A DNA stretch of 64,000 bases from Bacteroidales bacterium (lineage in GTDB: Bacteria > Bacteroidota > Bacteroidia > Bacteroidales > F082). Positions 42,654 to 53,102 of the stretch are shown here, piece after piece; positions within the stretch are counted from its first letter, which is position 1; each line of letters opens with the position of its first letter. The notes beneath the pieces are model-generated. The model was not told the DNA's origin and did no database searches. It saw only the letters and a list, made by a program, of their open reading frames with translations. The position numbers and the translations under genes are program-made. The stretch is from NCBI GenBank assembly GCA_024400295.1, contig JAKSNA010000005.1, forward strand, positions 1-64,000, in the 5' to 3' direction.

Positions 42654-43226
42654 ATGGAAAATCAAAAGTTACTTAAAGAAAAGCAGGAACTTGACGCTTT
42701 AATTAACAAAGGCATTGATTTTGAGGTCAATGACTATGACGTTGTGGTCAAACGCCGATTTTTGGGCTTCGGCAAGAAATATGAGTTGAAGCCTGTTGTC
42801 AGGTCGTTCCATATCGGCGAGCCGACACTTGGCACACTTGACAGGCTGTCGGCAGAATGGATTAGGATTGCCATTGATGATGAGGCACTTAAAGATAACA
42901 AAGACAATAAAAGCCTGTCAAAAGCTCGCACGCTGGTAAACGCACACGCCATCAGATGCGCAAAGATTGTGGCTATTGCCGTGTTGGATGCGGAGTATCT
43001 GATACCCATAGCGACAAAGGGCGGTGTCATCTATAAAAAGGATGACGAAAGACTTAACAGGCTCACACGGCTGTTTGCCGAAAAAATCAAACCGTCAGAG
43101 CTTGATAGATTAGCATTGTTAATCAACGCATTAGGTAATCTTGGGGGTTTTTTGAACTCTATTCGATTGTTCCAGACAGAAAGAACCACAATGCCGCTTC
43201 GGATAGAGCAAAACAACGAGGATTAA
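42654..43226 (+). CDS. Tail assembly chaperone, short form
   Basis: The 190-residue protein MENQKLLKEKQELDALINKG... lies between the tail tube and the tape measure, the position of lambda gpG. Near its end the heptamer GGGTTTT (43145-43151, G GGT TTT in this frame) allows a -1 slip into a second frame open to 43432. The unshifted product ends LRIEQNNED. Chaperones of this type coat the tape measure during tail assembly. Confidence 0.75.
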   Translation: MENQKLLKEKQELDALINKGIDFEVNDYDVVVKRRFLGFGKKYELKPVVRSFHIGEPTLGTLDRLSAEWIRIAIDDEALKDNKDNKSLSKARTLVNAHAIRCAKIVAIAVLDAEYLIPIATKGGVIYKKDDERLNRLTRLFAEKIKPSELDRLALLINALGNLGGFLNSIRLFQTERTTMPLRIEQNNED

Positions 43227-43432
43227 ACAGCACATACGGTCACAGATGCGCAATTTGCGCCCATTTCGGTTGGACGTATGACTACCTGCTAAACGGCATT
43301 CCGTGGGTGTTGGTGCAGAAGATGATGATTGATGCGCCAAGTTACGATTACAGCGATGACGGCGAAGAAAACGTCACACTTACAGAGGGTAACGCAGAAC
43401 AGATACTTGACTATATAAACAGCATGATATGA
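43145..43432 (+). CDS. Tail assembly chaperone, -1 frameshift extension
   Basis: From the slippery heptamer at 43145-43151 the -1 frame reads GFFELYSIVPDRKNHNAASD..., then AICAHFGWTYDYLLNGIPW and ends LDYINSMI. It has no good start codon of its own and overlaps the tape measure start by 4 bases. A -1 slip yields a fused product of ~260 residues, the counterpart of lambda gpGT. The WTYDYLLNGIPW segment is typical of the T-domain region in Bacteroidales phages. Confidence 0.75.
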   Translation, partial: GFFELYSIVPDRKNHNAASDRAKQRGLNSTYGHRCAICAHFGWTYDYLLNGIPWVLVQKMMIDAPSYDYSDDGEENVTLTEGNAEQILDYINSMI

Positions 43433-46400
43433 GCAATGATATAAGTGGCGGCGGCTTGAATTTCAAGTCCCAAATGGATAACGAGCAATTAGACAATGCC
43501 ATCGAGCAAACCCTTAAACGTGTGCAGGGCTTGGTTGATGCAACTGTCACTGGCGGCAAACAGATGGATTCGACATTCAATGTCACAGCTGACAACATAC
43601 GTGATGCCTTGGAGCAAATAGGCGATGCCTGCGAGTTGCACGAACAAGCCATTCATAATGTTGAACAAGAGTATGACGAGCTTGGCAGACAGGCTGGCGA
43701 GGCATTTATGCAGGGACGTGATGAGGAAGTCGCAAAGATAAACGAGACACGCAGCATACTGCAAGGCGAAATAGCCGTAAGAAAGAGCGTTTTAGACGGT
43801 TTGAGACAACAGGCGGACGCACTTGAAGATTTGACTGCAAAGATGGAGAAAAGCCAACAGGCAGAGGAAAAAACGGCAAACACGCACGTATCTGTCAGAA
43901 CACGCCTGAGAGAGTTGCGTGAAGCCATGATTGAAATGGAAGCCGCCGGGCAACGCAACACAGCCGAATACGAGGCTATGAGGGATGAAGCCGCCAAATT
44001 GACCGATGCGTTAGCCGATGCCACACATCAGGCATCCATACTGGCTCATGACCAAAAAGGCTTTCAGGGTATCATATCAGGATTGGGCGGTGTGTCCGGC
44101 GCATTTTCAGCGGCACAAGGCGCAATCAGCCTTTTTGCAGGTCAGAATGAGGATTTGCAGCGTATCATGGTCAAGGTGCAGTCGCTCATGGCCATAACAG
44201 TAGGCTTGCAGCAGGTGCAGGCAACACTTGACAAAGATTCGGCGTTTCGCCTTGTGACCCTCAACGGACTTAAAGAGTGGTGGGCAAAGGTGGTGAAAGA
44301 GGCGACAGCAGCAGAGGTCAAGAATGCAGCCGCCACAAAAGCCAACGCAGCCGCACAAAACGCACAAACAGGTGCGGCAACAGCAGGTGCAGCCGCCAAC
44401 AAAGGCTTGGCGGCATCATTCCGCATGGTGGGTGTCGCCATTAAAAGCATACCAGGTATCGGCTGGCTTCTTGCAGCCATTGGAGCTGCTATAAGTATAA
44501 CAGGTCATTTTATCAGAAAAAGCCGTGAGGCTCAAAAAACACAAGAGGAGTTCAATAAATCGCTTGTGGAAGGCTGTTACAAGCCCATTGGAGCGATTGA
44601 GCAACTTGCAGCGAAGTGGAATAGCCTTGGCGATGATTTCACGGCTAAAACGGCTTTTATCCAGCAAAACAGAAAAGTCTTTGACGAATTGGGACTTGCC
44701 ATCAATGGCGTTACAGAGGCAGAAAACCTGCTAAACTCAAACAAGCAGGCATTCATCAATGCTCAAATCGAAAAAGCAAAAGCGGCGGTCTATACCCAAC
44801 AGACATTGGAAAAAATCAAAAAACAAGTTGAGCTTGAAAATGAGATTGCCCAAATGCCTGACCAAGTAAGAGAGGTTGGCGGTTATTATTATGGCTCTTA
44901 TTCTGTTATGGTGGACAATGAAGCCAAAAAGAAAAAACAGAAGGAACTTGCCGACCTTAAAGCCGAAATCCAAAAAGGCTATGAGGATGCCGCCGCTGCT
45001 GAATCTGAAGGCATCAGAATATTGCAGGAAGCTGGCATCAAAGCCCTCAACAATAATTATGATGAAGGCACGGTCGGTTACATCGAGCAACAGATTTCCA
45101 CGTTGCAAAACTCCATCAAAAAGATGTCTGACCCGGCACAAATAGCACAAGCCAAAAAGCAAATCAAAGACTTGCAGGAATCGCTGTCAAGCCTGTTGGG
45201 TGACAACAAAGAGGATGTTGACTTCAAGACCAAACTTTCAAAGGTAAAGTCTGAATATCAGCAGTTTTTCAAATGGCTCAACAGTGGTGATGAAATACTG
45301 ATAAAATCGGCGCAAACCGAATTTGCAGGCATCTTGGCACAAGGCTCAACATATATTGACTATCTGAAGAACCAGCGTGATGAAATCATGAAAGTTGACG
45401 TTGCCAACCGCTCAAAAGAGCAGACAGAGCAATTGCGCATACTCAACGAAAGCATAGCAGAGGAAACAAAACGGACAGTTCTTGAGACTTTCAACACCGA
45501 ATTGTCAACGCAGCTTTCCAACGCCAAGAACATTGTCGAAATGCTCAAAATCATCGAGGAAAAGCGCAAAGAGCTTGCCAACGATGGCACTGACATTGAC
45601 AACAGCAAAAAGGAAATGCTTGACAACGCAGAGGAACAAGCGTTGGATGATGCGGCGACACGCACACAAAAGCTGCTTGAGGATTATGCCGGATTGGACG
45701 CAAAGAAACGCCAAATAGAAGAACAATTCGCAGCCGACATGCTGTTGCTTGACAGGCAGCTTGCAGAGGCTAAAGCCAAAAACGACATTGAGGCACAAAA
45801 GGCGGTCGAGGATGCCATCAGAAACAGAACCGACAAAAGGGATGCTGACATCAAGAACTTGACCCCTACTGATGACTATGAGGATTTGCTAAAAGAGTTT
45901 GGCTCATTTGAGCAACGTAAAGCCCAAATAGAAGCCGAATACGAAGAAAAACGCAAAGTGGCACGTCAGAACAATGACCAGCAACTAATTCAAGCATTGA
46001 ATATTGCAGAAAAAAGAGCCATCAGCGAGCTTGCTTCAGGCATAATCGAAAACACAAAGCTCACAAAGCTATTTGAGGACATGGGTCAGTTGACCTTGCA
46101 AGAAATTGATGAAGTTATAAATGACATCAATAATAAGAACATTGATTTTTCTGAAAACCTGACAGACGAAGACATCAAACGGATTGTTGATAGCCTTGAG
46201 AATTTGCGCCGTGAAGTGGCGAACAGAAACCCATTTACGAGGTTGACCAATGCTATCAAAGAGTTCAAAGACAATGCCAATGATGCCAATTTCCGTAACC
46301 TGACAACAGCATTAAGCGAGTTACAGGGTTATTACGACCAAATTGTTAATTCAATTGCAGAAATCGCTGATTACACTGGCAATGCACAATTAGCCAAAAT

Positions 46401-47418
46401 TGCTGAAATAGCTGGCGACATCGGCGATGTTGCGGCTGCTGTTATGCAAGGTGCATCAAGCGGCGGTTGGATTGGCGCAATAATAGGTGGTGTTATTGCC
46501 TTGATTCCCAAAATATATAAATGGGCAAGCGGTATTAAAGATGTGCAAGAAAAAAACGCTGCACTTTTAGCCGATGTCAAAAAACTATCGGCTGAATATG
46601 AACACATGCAATACGTTTTGAACAAAGCGTTGGGCGATGAGAGGTACACATCACAAGTTGCGATGATTGAAAATATGCACCAGCAAATTGATGATTTAAA
46701 CGAAGCCATTGATAACGAGGAATCACTTGGTGACAAAGCTGATGCAGAAAACATAGCAGAATATAGGCAGCAGATTGAGCAACTGAATCAACAAATTCAA
46801 GAACTTGTGGATGATGCACGTGACGCTTTGCTTGCATCAGACATCCCATCAATTGCGGCTGAATTAGGCGATGCTTTAATCAACTCATTTGCAGCTGGTG
46901 AGGATGCAGCCGAAGCATGGGGTGATGCGGTCGATAAAATCATCAAGCGCATTGTGCGCAATATGATTATACAGTCAATGGTGGAAAAGTCAATTAAACC
47001 TTTGATTGAGAAATATACCCATAGCTGGATTGATGACAACGGCAATTGGGCTGGATGGGAAGCTATACAAAACGACATCAACCTGTTAGGTGCTGATTTG
47101 AACTTTGCAGGTGAGAGCATCATTGCGATGGTCAACCAGTTAAAAGACCAATACCCTGAATGGTTTGACGCTGGAGCTGCAACGTCACTTACAGGCTCTG
47201 TCAAGGGCGTTACGGAAGAAACAGCATCATTGGTCGCAGGTCAGATGAACGCAATGCGTATCAATCAGGTCGAAGCCATGTCAATAATGCGCAATCAGCT
47301 CATGGTGCTTAACCGCATCGCTGAAAACACAGCATACAATGTGCATCTGACCAAACTTGACAGGATAGCCAATGCACTTGATTCACTCAATGGCAGAGCA
47401 TTTGGGCAAAACTATTAA
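43429..47418 (+). CDS. Tape measure protein
   Basis: The 1329-residue protein is rich in coiled coils (e.g. ~30-220, 640-900), with a hydrophobic stretch near 340 (MVGVAIKSIPGIGWLLAAIGAAISITG) and another near 1000 (GGWIGAIIGGVIALIPKIY). This is the usual make-up of phage tape measures, which set tail length and reach the host membrane. At ~1.5 A per residue the tail would be near 200 nm. It starts inside the end of the frameshift extension. Confidence 0.92.
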   Translation: MSNDISGGGLNFKSQMDNEQLDNAIEQTLKRVQGLVDATVTGGKQMDSTFNVTADNIRDALEQIGDACELHEQAIHNVEQEYDELGRQAGEAFMQGRDEEVAKINETRSILQGEIAVRKSVLDGLRQQADALEDLTAKMEKSQQAEEKTANTHVSVRTRLRELREAMIEMEAAGQRNTAEYEAMRDEAAKLTDALADATHQASILAHDQKGFQGIISGLGGVSGAFSAAQGAISLFAGQNEDLQRIMVKVQSLMAITVGLQQVQATLDKDSAFRLVTLNGLKEWWAKVVKEATAAEVKNAAATKANAAAQNAQTGAATAGAAANKGLAASFRMVGVAIKSIPGIGWLLAAIGAAISITGHFIRKSREAQKTQEEFNKSLVEGCYKPIGAIEQLAAKWNSLGDDFTAKTAFIQQNRKVFDELGLAINGVTEAENLLNSNKQAFINAQIEKAKAAVYTQQTLEKIKKQVELENEIAQMPDQVREVGGYYYGSYSVMVDNEAKKKKQKELADLKAEIQKGYEDAAAAESEGIRILQEAGIKALNNNYDEGTVGYIEQQISTLQNSIKKMSDPAQIAQAKKQIKDLQESLSSLLGDNKEDVDFKTKLSKVKSEYQQFFKWLNSGDEILIKSAQTEFAGILAQGSTYIDYLKNQRDEIMKVDVANRSKEQTEQLRILNESIAEETKRTVLETFNTELSTQLSNAKNIVEMLKIIEEKRKELANDGTDIDNSKKEMLDNAEEQALDDAATRTQKLLEDYAGLDAKKRQIEEQFAADMLLLDRQLAEAKAKNDIEAQKAVEDAIRNRTDKRDADIKNLTPTDDYEDLLKEFGSFEQRKAQIEAEYEEKRKVARQNNDQQLIQALNIAEKRAISELASGIIENTKLTKLFEDMGQLTLQEIDEVINDINNKNIDFSENLTDEDIKRIVDSLENLRREVANRNPFTRLTNAIKEFKDNANDANFRNLTTALSELQGYYDQIVNSIAEIADYTGNAQLAKIAEIAGDIGDVAAAVMQGASSGGWIGAIIGGVIALIPKIYKWASGIKDVQEKNAALLADVKKLSAEYEHMQYVLNKALGDERYTSQVAMIENMHQQIDDLNEAIDNEESLGDKADAENIAEYRQQIEQLNQQIQELVDDARDALLASDIPSIAAELGDALINSFAAGEDAAEAWGDAVDKIIKRIVRNMIIQSMVEKSIKPLIEKYTHSWIDDNGNWAGWEAIQNDINLLGADLNFAGESIIAMVNQLKDQYPEWFDAGAATSLTGSVKGVTEETASLVAGQMNAMRINQVEAMSIMRNQLMVLNRIAENTAYNVHLTKLDRIANALDSLNGRAFGQNY

Positions 47419-47428
47419 ATATAATATT

Positions 47429-47938
47429 ATGAATATCAATGACAAATTAGCTAAAGCCGCAAAAGAAGCCGGGATTTGCGACGAATGGTACGGCAAGATT
47501 AAAGCCGGAAGCGATAAACGACAACTTGCCGACCTATATATCAGAGGTTTAAAGTTTTGCCTTGAGCGGAACTACCCTGACAAAACAATCATCAAAGAGC
47601 ATTTCGGCGACATTGCGCATGATTACGGCGTGTATGTCGATGAATGGGTTGAAATAGCTAATGCAAGGAAAATCATTTTGCTTGGACAATCAAGCGGCAA
47701 GATTGTTTGTGACAAATACAATGTCGGTGAAATCTTTGTCGCCAATGACAGTGAAGCGAATATCAGACTGGATGGCCACAGCATCACACGTATTGACGTT
47801 TACGACAACGCAAATGTCAATATTGACATTTCGGGTGATGCAAGGATTTGGGTCAACAGCCACAATGCCAAAGGCATACACATTAGCAAAAGCGGAAATC
47901 CGCAAATCAAAATAATTGATAAAACAATTAAAAACTAA
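47429..47938 (+). CDS. Tail-region protein with beta-helix-like C-terminal half
   Basis: The 169-residue protein MNINDKLAKAAKEAGICDEW... has a helical N-terminal ~85 residues and a C-terminal half of short beta steps (EANIRLDGHSITRIDVYDNANVNIDISGDAR...), like a pectate-lyase-type helix. It lies between the tape measure and distal tail genes, a conserved place in Bacteroidales phages. Role unknown. Confidence 0.6.
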   Translation: MNINDKLAKAAKEAGICDEWYGKIKAGSDKRQLADLYIRGLKFCLERNYPDKTIIKEHFGDIAHDYGVYVDEWVEIANARKIILLGQSSGKIVCDKYNVGEIFVANDSEANIRLDGHSITRIDVYDNANVNIDISGDARIWVNSHNAKGIHISKSGNPQIKIIDKTIKN

Positions 47939-47942
47939 CACG

Positions 47943-49157
47943 ATGGAAAACAACAACGTAATACTCAACATGCCTTTCGATGAATCCGATGGCGCACTTA
48001 TAGCATACGATTACAGCGCAAACCGCAACGATGGCAGCGTTGTGGGTGCTAATTTCGTGCCGGGTCGCAACGGCAACGCCATAAAGTTCAAAGGCAACGA
48101 CAAATGCACAATTGACAATATGGTAATATCCGACTTCAGCGATGCATGGTCAATACTTGTATGGGTCAGACCACTGGAAATTGAATGCGGAACACCTAAA
48201 AAGCTGATTTGGATGCTCAATTTCGGCAATACGACATTGAATCATTATCGGACTGTTGAAATCCCAGCAACCACAGCCGCATGGTCATCAGTAGGCATTA
48301 CGCATCACAACGGCGTTTATCATTTCTATTATAACGGCTCTTTATACGACACCATAGAAACGAGCGATGCATTAGCAGGATTGTCGCTTAATCAGGACTG
48401 CTATTGCGAATATGGGCTTGCACTCATGGATGATTTCAAAATCTACAACATTGCACTGACCGAAAGCGAAATCATATCGGAATTGTCAACAAACGTGCAG
48501 CAGGCTTATTACATTGATGGGGTCAACATCAAAGAGGCTTACGGCATCTGTGTTAGCGGTTCTGATGGTGTGCTTGACCGTCCGAAACTGAAAGCTCCTT
48601 TGTCAATTGATTGGAGTAATTACCACGGAGAGGTGGTTGACCTTGAACACAAATACTATGAGCCACGTGAAATCACTTTGTCATGCTTCGTAAAGGCGAA
48701 TACAAAGATGGATTTCATCAACAAGGTGGCTCAATTTACAAAGCTGTTTGACAAAAACGGCACACAGCGTCTGATGATTTCAGTGCATCCGACCAAACCG
48801 CTCATTTATGAGGTCTATTGTAAAGATGCAATCGCCATCAGCAAAACATGGAGCAATGATTTGATGGTCGGCACTTTCAAACTGAAACTCACCGAACCCG
48901 AACCAGTTAAACGCATCCTGAAACACTTTAAGACAGGTGCGGATTCGGCAACAGTGCAGGTATTGTTGAAGACAGTTAAATGCGTCAATATCTACTGGGG
49001 TGACGGCACTGTTGACAAAGACATATACAGTGAGGAAGGTGCAGGATTCACACACACCTACACAAATGACGGCGAATATTTCATTGTCATTACAGGCTGC
49101 ATCAACGAAATTGCAGAATTTTCAACCAATGCTATTGTGATATGGAACGAATTGTAG
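47943..49157 (+). CDS. Distal tail protein with LamG-like and PKD-like parts
   Basis: The 404-residue protein MENNNVILNMPFDESDGALI... has a concanavalin/LamG-like region at ~10-180 (MPFDESDGA...DYSANRNDGSV...YNGSLYDT...MDDFKIYNIALTESEI), a Dit-like region at ~195-320 (PLSIDWSNYHGEVVDLEHKYYEPREITLSCFV) and a PKD-like end (VNIYWGDGTVDKDI...FTHTYTNDGEYFIVITG). It should form the hub below the tube, with added sugar-binding modules. It overlaps the next gene by 16 bases. Confidence 0.75.
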   Translation: MENNNVILNMPFDESDGALIAYDYSANRNDGSVVGANFVPGRNGNAIKFKGNDKCTIDNMVISDFSDAWSILVWVRPLEIECGTPKKLIWMLNFGNTTLNHYRTVEIPATTAAWSSVGITHHNGVYHFYYNGSLYDTIETSDALAGLSLNQDCYCEYGLALMDDFKIYNIALTESEIISELSTNVQQAYYIDGVNIKEAYGICVSGSDGVLDRPKLKAPLSIDWSNYHGEVVDLEHKYYEPREITLSCFVKANTKMDFINKVAQFTKLFDKNGTQRLMISVHPTKPLIYEVYCKDAIAISKTWSNDLMVGTFKLKLTEPEPVKRILKHFKTGADSATVQVLLKTVKCVNIYWGDGTVDKDIYSEEGAGFTHTYTNDGEYFIVITGCINEIAEFSTNAIVIWNEL

Positions 49158-52100
49158 CGACACGCCCCGACGGTACGACCTATGAGCTTGCCAAAAGAGG
49201 CAACGCACAAGGTTTTACACAGGCAATGCAAAGATGGGATTTGCAGGGTGCTGATATTGTCAGCGTCACTGTTGAATCAGCCATCCCGATGACATACGGC
49301 ATCGGTGACAAAATCAATGTGTTTGGACGTGAGTACAAGCTAAACAGATTGCCAAAAGTGACGAAAAACGCAAATTATCACTTTGTTTATGAACTTGAGT
49401 TTGAGGGCATCCAATATGATTTGCTACGTGCCACTTACGACCTGACCATTGACACCACAAGTAATCAGCTGTCAGACATAGAGGCTGATGTTCTTACTGG
49501 TGACTTACGGCGGTTTGCCACGGTGCTGATTGCAAACGCCAACAGAGTGTTTCCTGGCAAATGGTCATTAGGCACATGTCCTGATACAATAGCCGACAAA
49601 ACACTCACTTTTGGCGAATCAGACAATTGCCTTTCGGTGTTGCAGAACTTGTGCAGCGAGTTTAACGTTGAGTTTTCCATTGAGCTGACGAACAACATCA
49701 ACGTATTGTCGTTTTCAGATGAGGCAGGCTCAATATTTCCATTTGATTTCAAATTTGGGCGTGGGCGTGGCTTGTACCACCTTGAGAGGCTCAATGTTGA
49801 CACGTCCAACATCATCACAAGGCTGAAAGTGTACGGCTCAACAGAAAACATTTCGTTGCGTTACAGGGCGCATAGGCTTTGTTTGCCTAACAAGACAAAA
49901 GGTCAGTCATATTTTGAGAATGCAAGTGCCATTGCACAATATGGCGTTTGGGAAGCCGTCAAGTATTTCGATGACATCAAGCCTACGTTTGACGGCGAGG
50001 TTACGGCTATTGACAGCAATAATGTGTTGAAATTTATCGACACAAGCATGTTTGACCTCAACGCAGAGGATAGCGACGGCAACACGCTGTATCTGATTGC
50101 AGGTCAGACAGCCAAAATACATTTCAACACAGGCAATTTGGCTGGCTATGAGTTTGACGTGCATAATTACGACCATAGCACCCACACGTTCACACTAAAA
50201 CAATTTGAGGATGAAAGAGGTGACGTGTTTCCGTCCGACACATCAGTAGCTTTCCAAATCGCCGTTGGCGACAAATACAAGATTTTGGGTGTCGCATTGC
50301 CGCAAACATACGTTGATGAAGCAGAAGATAAACTTGAGGTTGACGGTTTGGAGTATTTCAACCAAAACAGACAGCCCAAAGTCAAGTATGCGTTGTCAAT
50401 TGACAAAAACTTTTTTGAATCGCTGGTCGAAGGCACTGTAACACAAACACTGTTACATCCTGGTGATTGGCTGCATATCATTGACAGCGACATAGACGTT
50501 GACAAATCCATCAGGATAGTATCACTCACAAGGCAGCTGTTTGACGAATACAACTATACGCTTGAAGTATCTGACACGGTGGCAAATGCCACGATAATCA
50601 ATAACATCATATCAGATATTATTGACATCAATAATGTTATTCACATAAATAACTTAAACAATCCGGCACGTGCAAGGGCAAATTGGCGGTCATCACGTGA
50701 AGTGCTGGATATGGTGTTTGACCCTGAAGGTGACTACTACACCGAAAAAATCAAACCCAACTCAATTGACACGTTGTGCCTTGCAGTAGGTGCAAAATCA
50801 ATGCAATTCGGATTGGTGGGTGTGACTTTCAAACCCAACTATAACGGCAACGCAAACTCAATGCAGGTCACAGGTGGCACGCTGGTACACTACACCATCA
50901 ATGAAAATGCCGCAACCGTTTGGAACATTGCCGACACATCATTTACTTTTGACAGCTCAAATACGGCATATTACATATATGCGAAGTGCATGAAAGGCAA
51001 CACTGGCGCAACCATTATCTGCACCACAACGCAATATCAGGTTGACGGCGGTATGTTTTACTATTTCTTTATCGGCATTGTCAACAGCGTTGACCCTGAT
51101 TTAAACGCACGCAGCATCAGCCTGATGTATGGCTTCACCATGATAAATGGTCGTTTCATACAGACAGGCAGGATTTGCAGCAGTGGCGGTGGTGTTACGT
51201 ATTTTGATTTGGATGCGGGAGAAATTGGTGGCAAAATCAAATTGTTGTCAGGCTCAAGCGGTTACGGCAACCTTACCGATGCGCCTGACCTGTCACATTA
51301 TCTGAAAGATACAGACGGTTTGATTGAGATATGGTATAAAACAGTAGCACCAACTAAAAATAACGCCCCTGCATCAAGTTGGAATACGAATGCGTTGAAA
51401 AAAGAGCATATCGGCGACCTGTACAGGTATAAAAATACGGTCGAACAAGAAGTGGAAGGCAGAAGCGAAACCACGACAGTATTGAAATGGTATCGCTGGG
51501 AAAGCTATAGTGCAATACAACGCATTGGTAATGAAGATATTAGTATTATTGATTATCATTGGGTTGAGGTTACGCCAATACCTGATTGGTTTATAAGTAT
51601 AGTTCCCAATCCGTTGCCGTCAACATCGCAAAAGATGTTTTCATTTGTCACACCTACTCCACCCTATTCTGTTGGCGATATTTGGCTCAATGGCGGCGTT
51701 TTCATGAAATGCTTGACAGCAAGAATAGTAAGTGATAGCTTTGTAATGAGCGACTGGGATGATTCGGGCATTTATGACAACACACAGACCATCATTGATG
51801 GCGGTATGGTCACAAGTGGTACAATTCAATTAGCTGGCAATAGCGGTAATATCAAGGCTGGTATCACAGGAAAAGGAACGGCTGACACATCGGTTCGCAT
51901 TTGGGCTGGAGACACATTTGACAACAGGGCAAACGCACCTTTCAGGGTGTTACAAAATGGTAAAGTAATTGCCACAAACGCTGAAATAGAAGGTAAAATT
52001 AAAGCTACTGATGGCGTTTTTTACGGTTCATTGGCAACACCAGCTCAAACAATTCCTGACAACAGCAGCAACTTGACATTATCATTTGCAAACGGTTTCA

Positions 52101-52747
52101 ATTTTTCGGGTAAACTTACAAATGCGACATCAAAAAATATCATATTGCCAAATGACATACAATATGCAGGTGTTGAATTGTCTATCGTTAATTATGGAGG
52201 CACTAATGATGGTTATTACAACATCACAGACACATCAGTTAATGGATTTTTATATTCAAGTAGAAAAGGCAGTTACGAAGTAGCTAATTATATACACCTA
52301 TATGGTTATGGAATTTTAAGGGCAAAAGCATATAGCATTAATGGTACATTAAGGTGGTTTGTAGAGAACTATATGGATTTTTCTTACAATGCTATATCAC
52401 AATTATTTACCAATAATCTACCATCACAATATCTAAAATGCGTTGGCATCTACACATTGCAAGTGTCATCATTGACGACAGTATTATGTAGTGATGGAAA
52501 TACATTGTCCGTAAGTCATACAGATACTGGAAAGTGGACGCTTACATGGTCACAAACCCGTAGCAATAAAAAAAAATACATGGTTTTATCCAGTGGAGGT
52601 GGCGAAGCTACAACTATAGTCTATGATGTATTCCTATCATCATTCAAAGTCAAATGCTTTGCACGTTGGTATTTTGGAGACCAAACAGGTGTTACTTTTA
52701 TTGATTATGCAGACCTGATGTTATATGTATTTGAAGTTGATGTATAA
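49142..52747 (+). CDS. Tail tip / Tal-like protein
   Basis: The 1201-residue protein has a gp44/gp27-like N-terminal hub (MERIVATRPDGTTYELAKRG...INVFGREYKLNRLPKVTKNANYHFVYELEFEG) to ~480, a long beta-rich middle, and a C-terminal fibre-like region with KAGITGKGTADTSVRIWAG (~905) and unique sequence after that. It lies between the distal tail protein and the DGR target, so it probably forms the tip that holds the receptor-binding protein. Confidence 0.8.
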   Translation: MERIVATRPDGTTYELAKRGNAQGFTQAMQRWDLQGADIVSVTVESAIPMTYGIGDKINVFGREYKLNRLPKVTKNANYHFVYELEFEGIQYDLLRATYDLTIDTTSNQLSDIEADVLTGDLRRFATVLIANANRVFPGKWSLGTCPDTIADKTLTFGESDNCLSVLQNLCSEFNVEFSIELTNNINVLSFSDEAGSIFPFDFKFGRGRGLYHLERLNVDTSNIITRLKVYGSTENISLRYRAHRLCLPNKTKGQSYFENASAIAQYGVWEAVKYFDDIKPTFDGEVTAIDSNNVLKFIDTSMFDLNAEDSDGNTLYLIAGQTAKIHFNTGNLAGYEFDVHNYDHSTHTFTLKQFEDERGDVFPSDTSVAFQIAVGDKYKILGVALPQTYVDEAEDKLEVDGLEYFNQNRQPKVKYALSIDKNFFESLVEGTVTQTLLHPGDWLHIIDSDIDVDKSIRIVSLTRQLFDEYNYTLEVSDTVANATIINNIISDIIDINNVIHINNLNNPARARANWRSSREVLDMVFDPEGDYYTEKIKPNSIDTLCLAVGAKSMQFGLVGVTFKPNYNGNANSMQVTGGTLVHYTINENAATVWNIADTSFTFDSSNTAYYIYAKCMKGNTGATIICTTTQYQVDGGMFYYFFIGIVNSVDPDLNARSISLMYGFTMINGRFIQTGRICSSGGGVTYFDLDAGEIGGKIKLLSGSSGYGNLTDAPDLSHYLKDTDGLIEIWYKTVAPTKNNAPASSWNTNALKKEHIGDLYRYKNTVEQEVEGRSETTTVLKWYRWESYSAIQRIGNEDISIIDYHWVEVTPIPDWFISIVPNPLPSTSQKMFSFVTPTPPYSVGDIWLNGGVFMKCLTARIVSDSFVMSDWDDSGIYDNTQTIIDGGMVTSGTIQLAGNSGNIKAGITGKGTADTSVRIWAGDTFDNRANAPFRVLQNGKVIATNAEIEGKIKATDGVFYGSLATPAQTIPDNSSNLTLSFANGFNFSGKLTNATSKNIILPNDIQYAGVELSIVNYGGTNDGYYNITDTSVNGFLYSSRKGSYEVANYIHLYGYGILRAKAYSINGTLRWFVENYMDFSYNAISQLFTNNLPSQYLKCVGIYTLQVSSLTTVLCSDGNTLSVSHTDTGKWTLTWSQTRSNKKKYMVLSSGGGEATTIVYDVFLSSFKVKCFARWYFGDQTGVTFIDYADLMLYVFEVDV

Positions 52748-52772
52748 AACTTATAAAATTTTTATCAACAAA

Positions 52773-52804
52773 CGTATTATAGTGACACATATAGAATAAA
52801 TTTG
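52773..52804 (+). promoter_or_regulatory. Dyad plus -7 box before the DGR target operon
   Basis: CGTATTATAGTGACACA (52773-52789) fits the phage dyad exactly, and 7 bases later comes TAAATTTG (52797-52804). No -33 TTG is present at the usual distance. The start codon at 52826 would lie ~17 bases after transcription start. Confidence 0.55.
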
Positions 52805-52825
52805 CAAATTAAAATCATCAAAAAA

Positions 52826-53101
52826 ATGAATCACACAAGGTCAGACCAAGTTGTATCTGCTCAAATCGGAAAGATGGGAGCGATAACAGGCTTGCAGGAC
52901 GGCAATTTCAGCCTTGAGGGTAACATGCCATTCAACATCAAGAATGACGGTGTACAGCAGGTTAAACTTGAAGTCCGTCTTGCAGGTGATGAGACAGGCA
53001 CGTTTGTTTCAACCGTGTTTTATCCCGGTTGGAATCCTGAAATCGTATCAGCAGTCAGGCAAACGACGGCTGCTGGGTTAAATTTAAAATGGGGGTACTA
53101 A
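52826..53101 (+). CDS. Small tail-region protein upstream of the DGR target
   Basis: The 91-residue protein MNHTRSDQVVSAQIGKMGAI... is a small beta-rich protein (FNIKNDGVQQVKLEVRLAGDETGTFVSTVFYPGWNPE). It ends one base before the DGR target gene, so both are translated together; it may be a chaperone or baseplate adaptor for it. An upstream in-frame start is unlikely because the promoter box lies there. Confidence 0.6.
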   Translation: MNHTRSDQVVSAQIGKMGAITGLQDGNFSLEGNMPFNIKNDGVQQVKLEVRLAGDETGTFVSTVFYPGWNPEIVSAVRQTTAAGLNLKWGY

Positions 53102-53102
53102 T

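Noticed and set aside
43205-43432. Separate small gene between tail chaperone and tape measure
   Set aside because: It lacks a start codon and is reached by the -1 slip at 43145-43151, so it is the extension of the chaperone.
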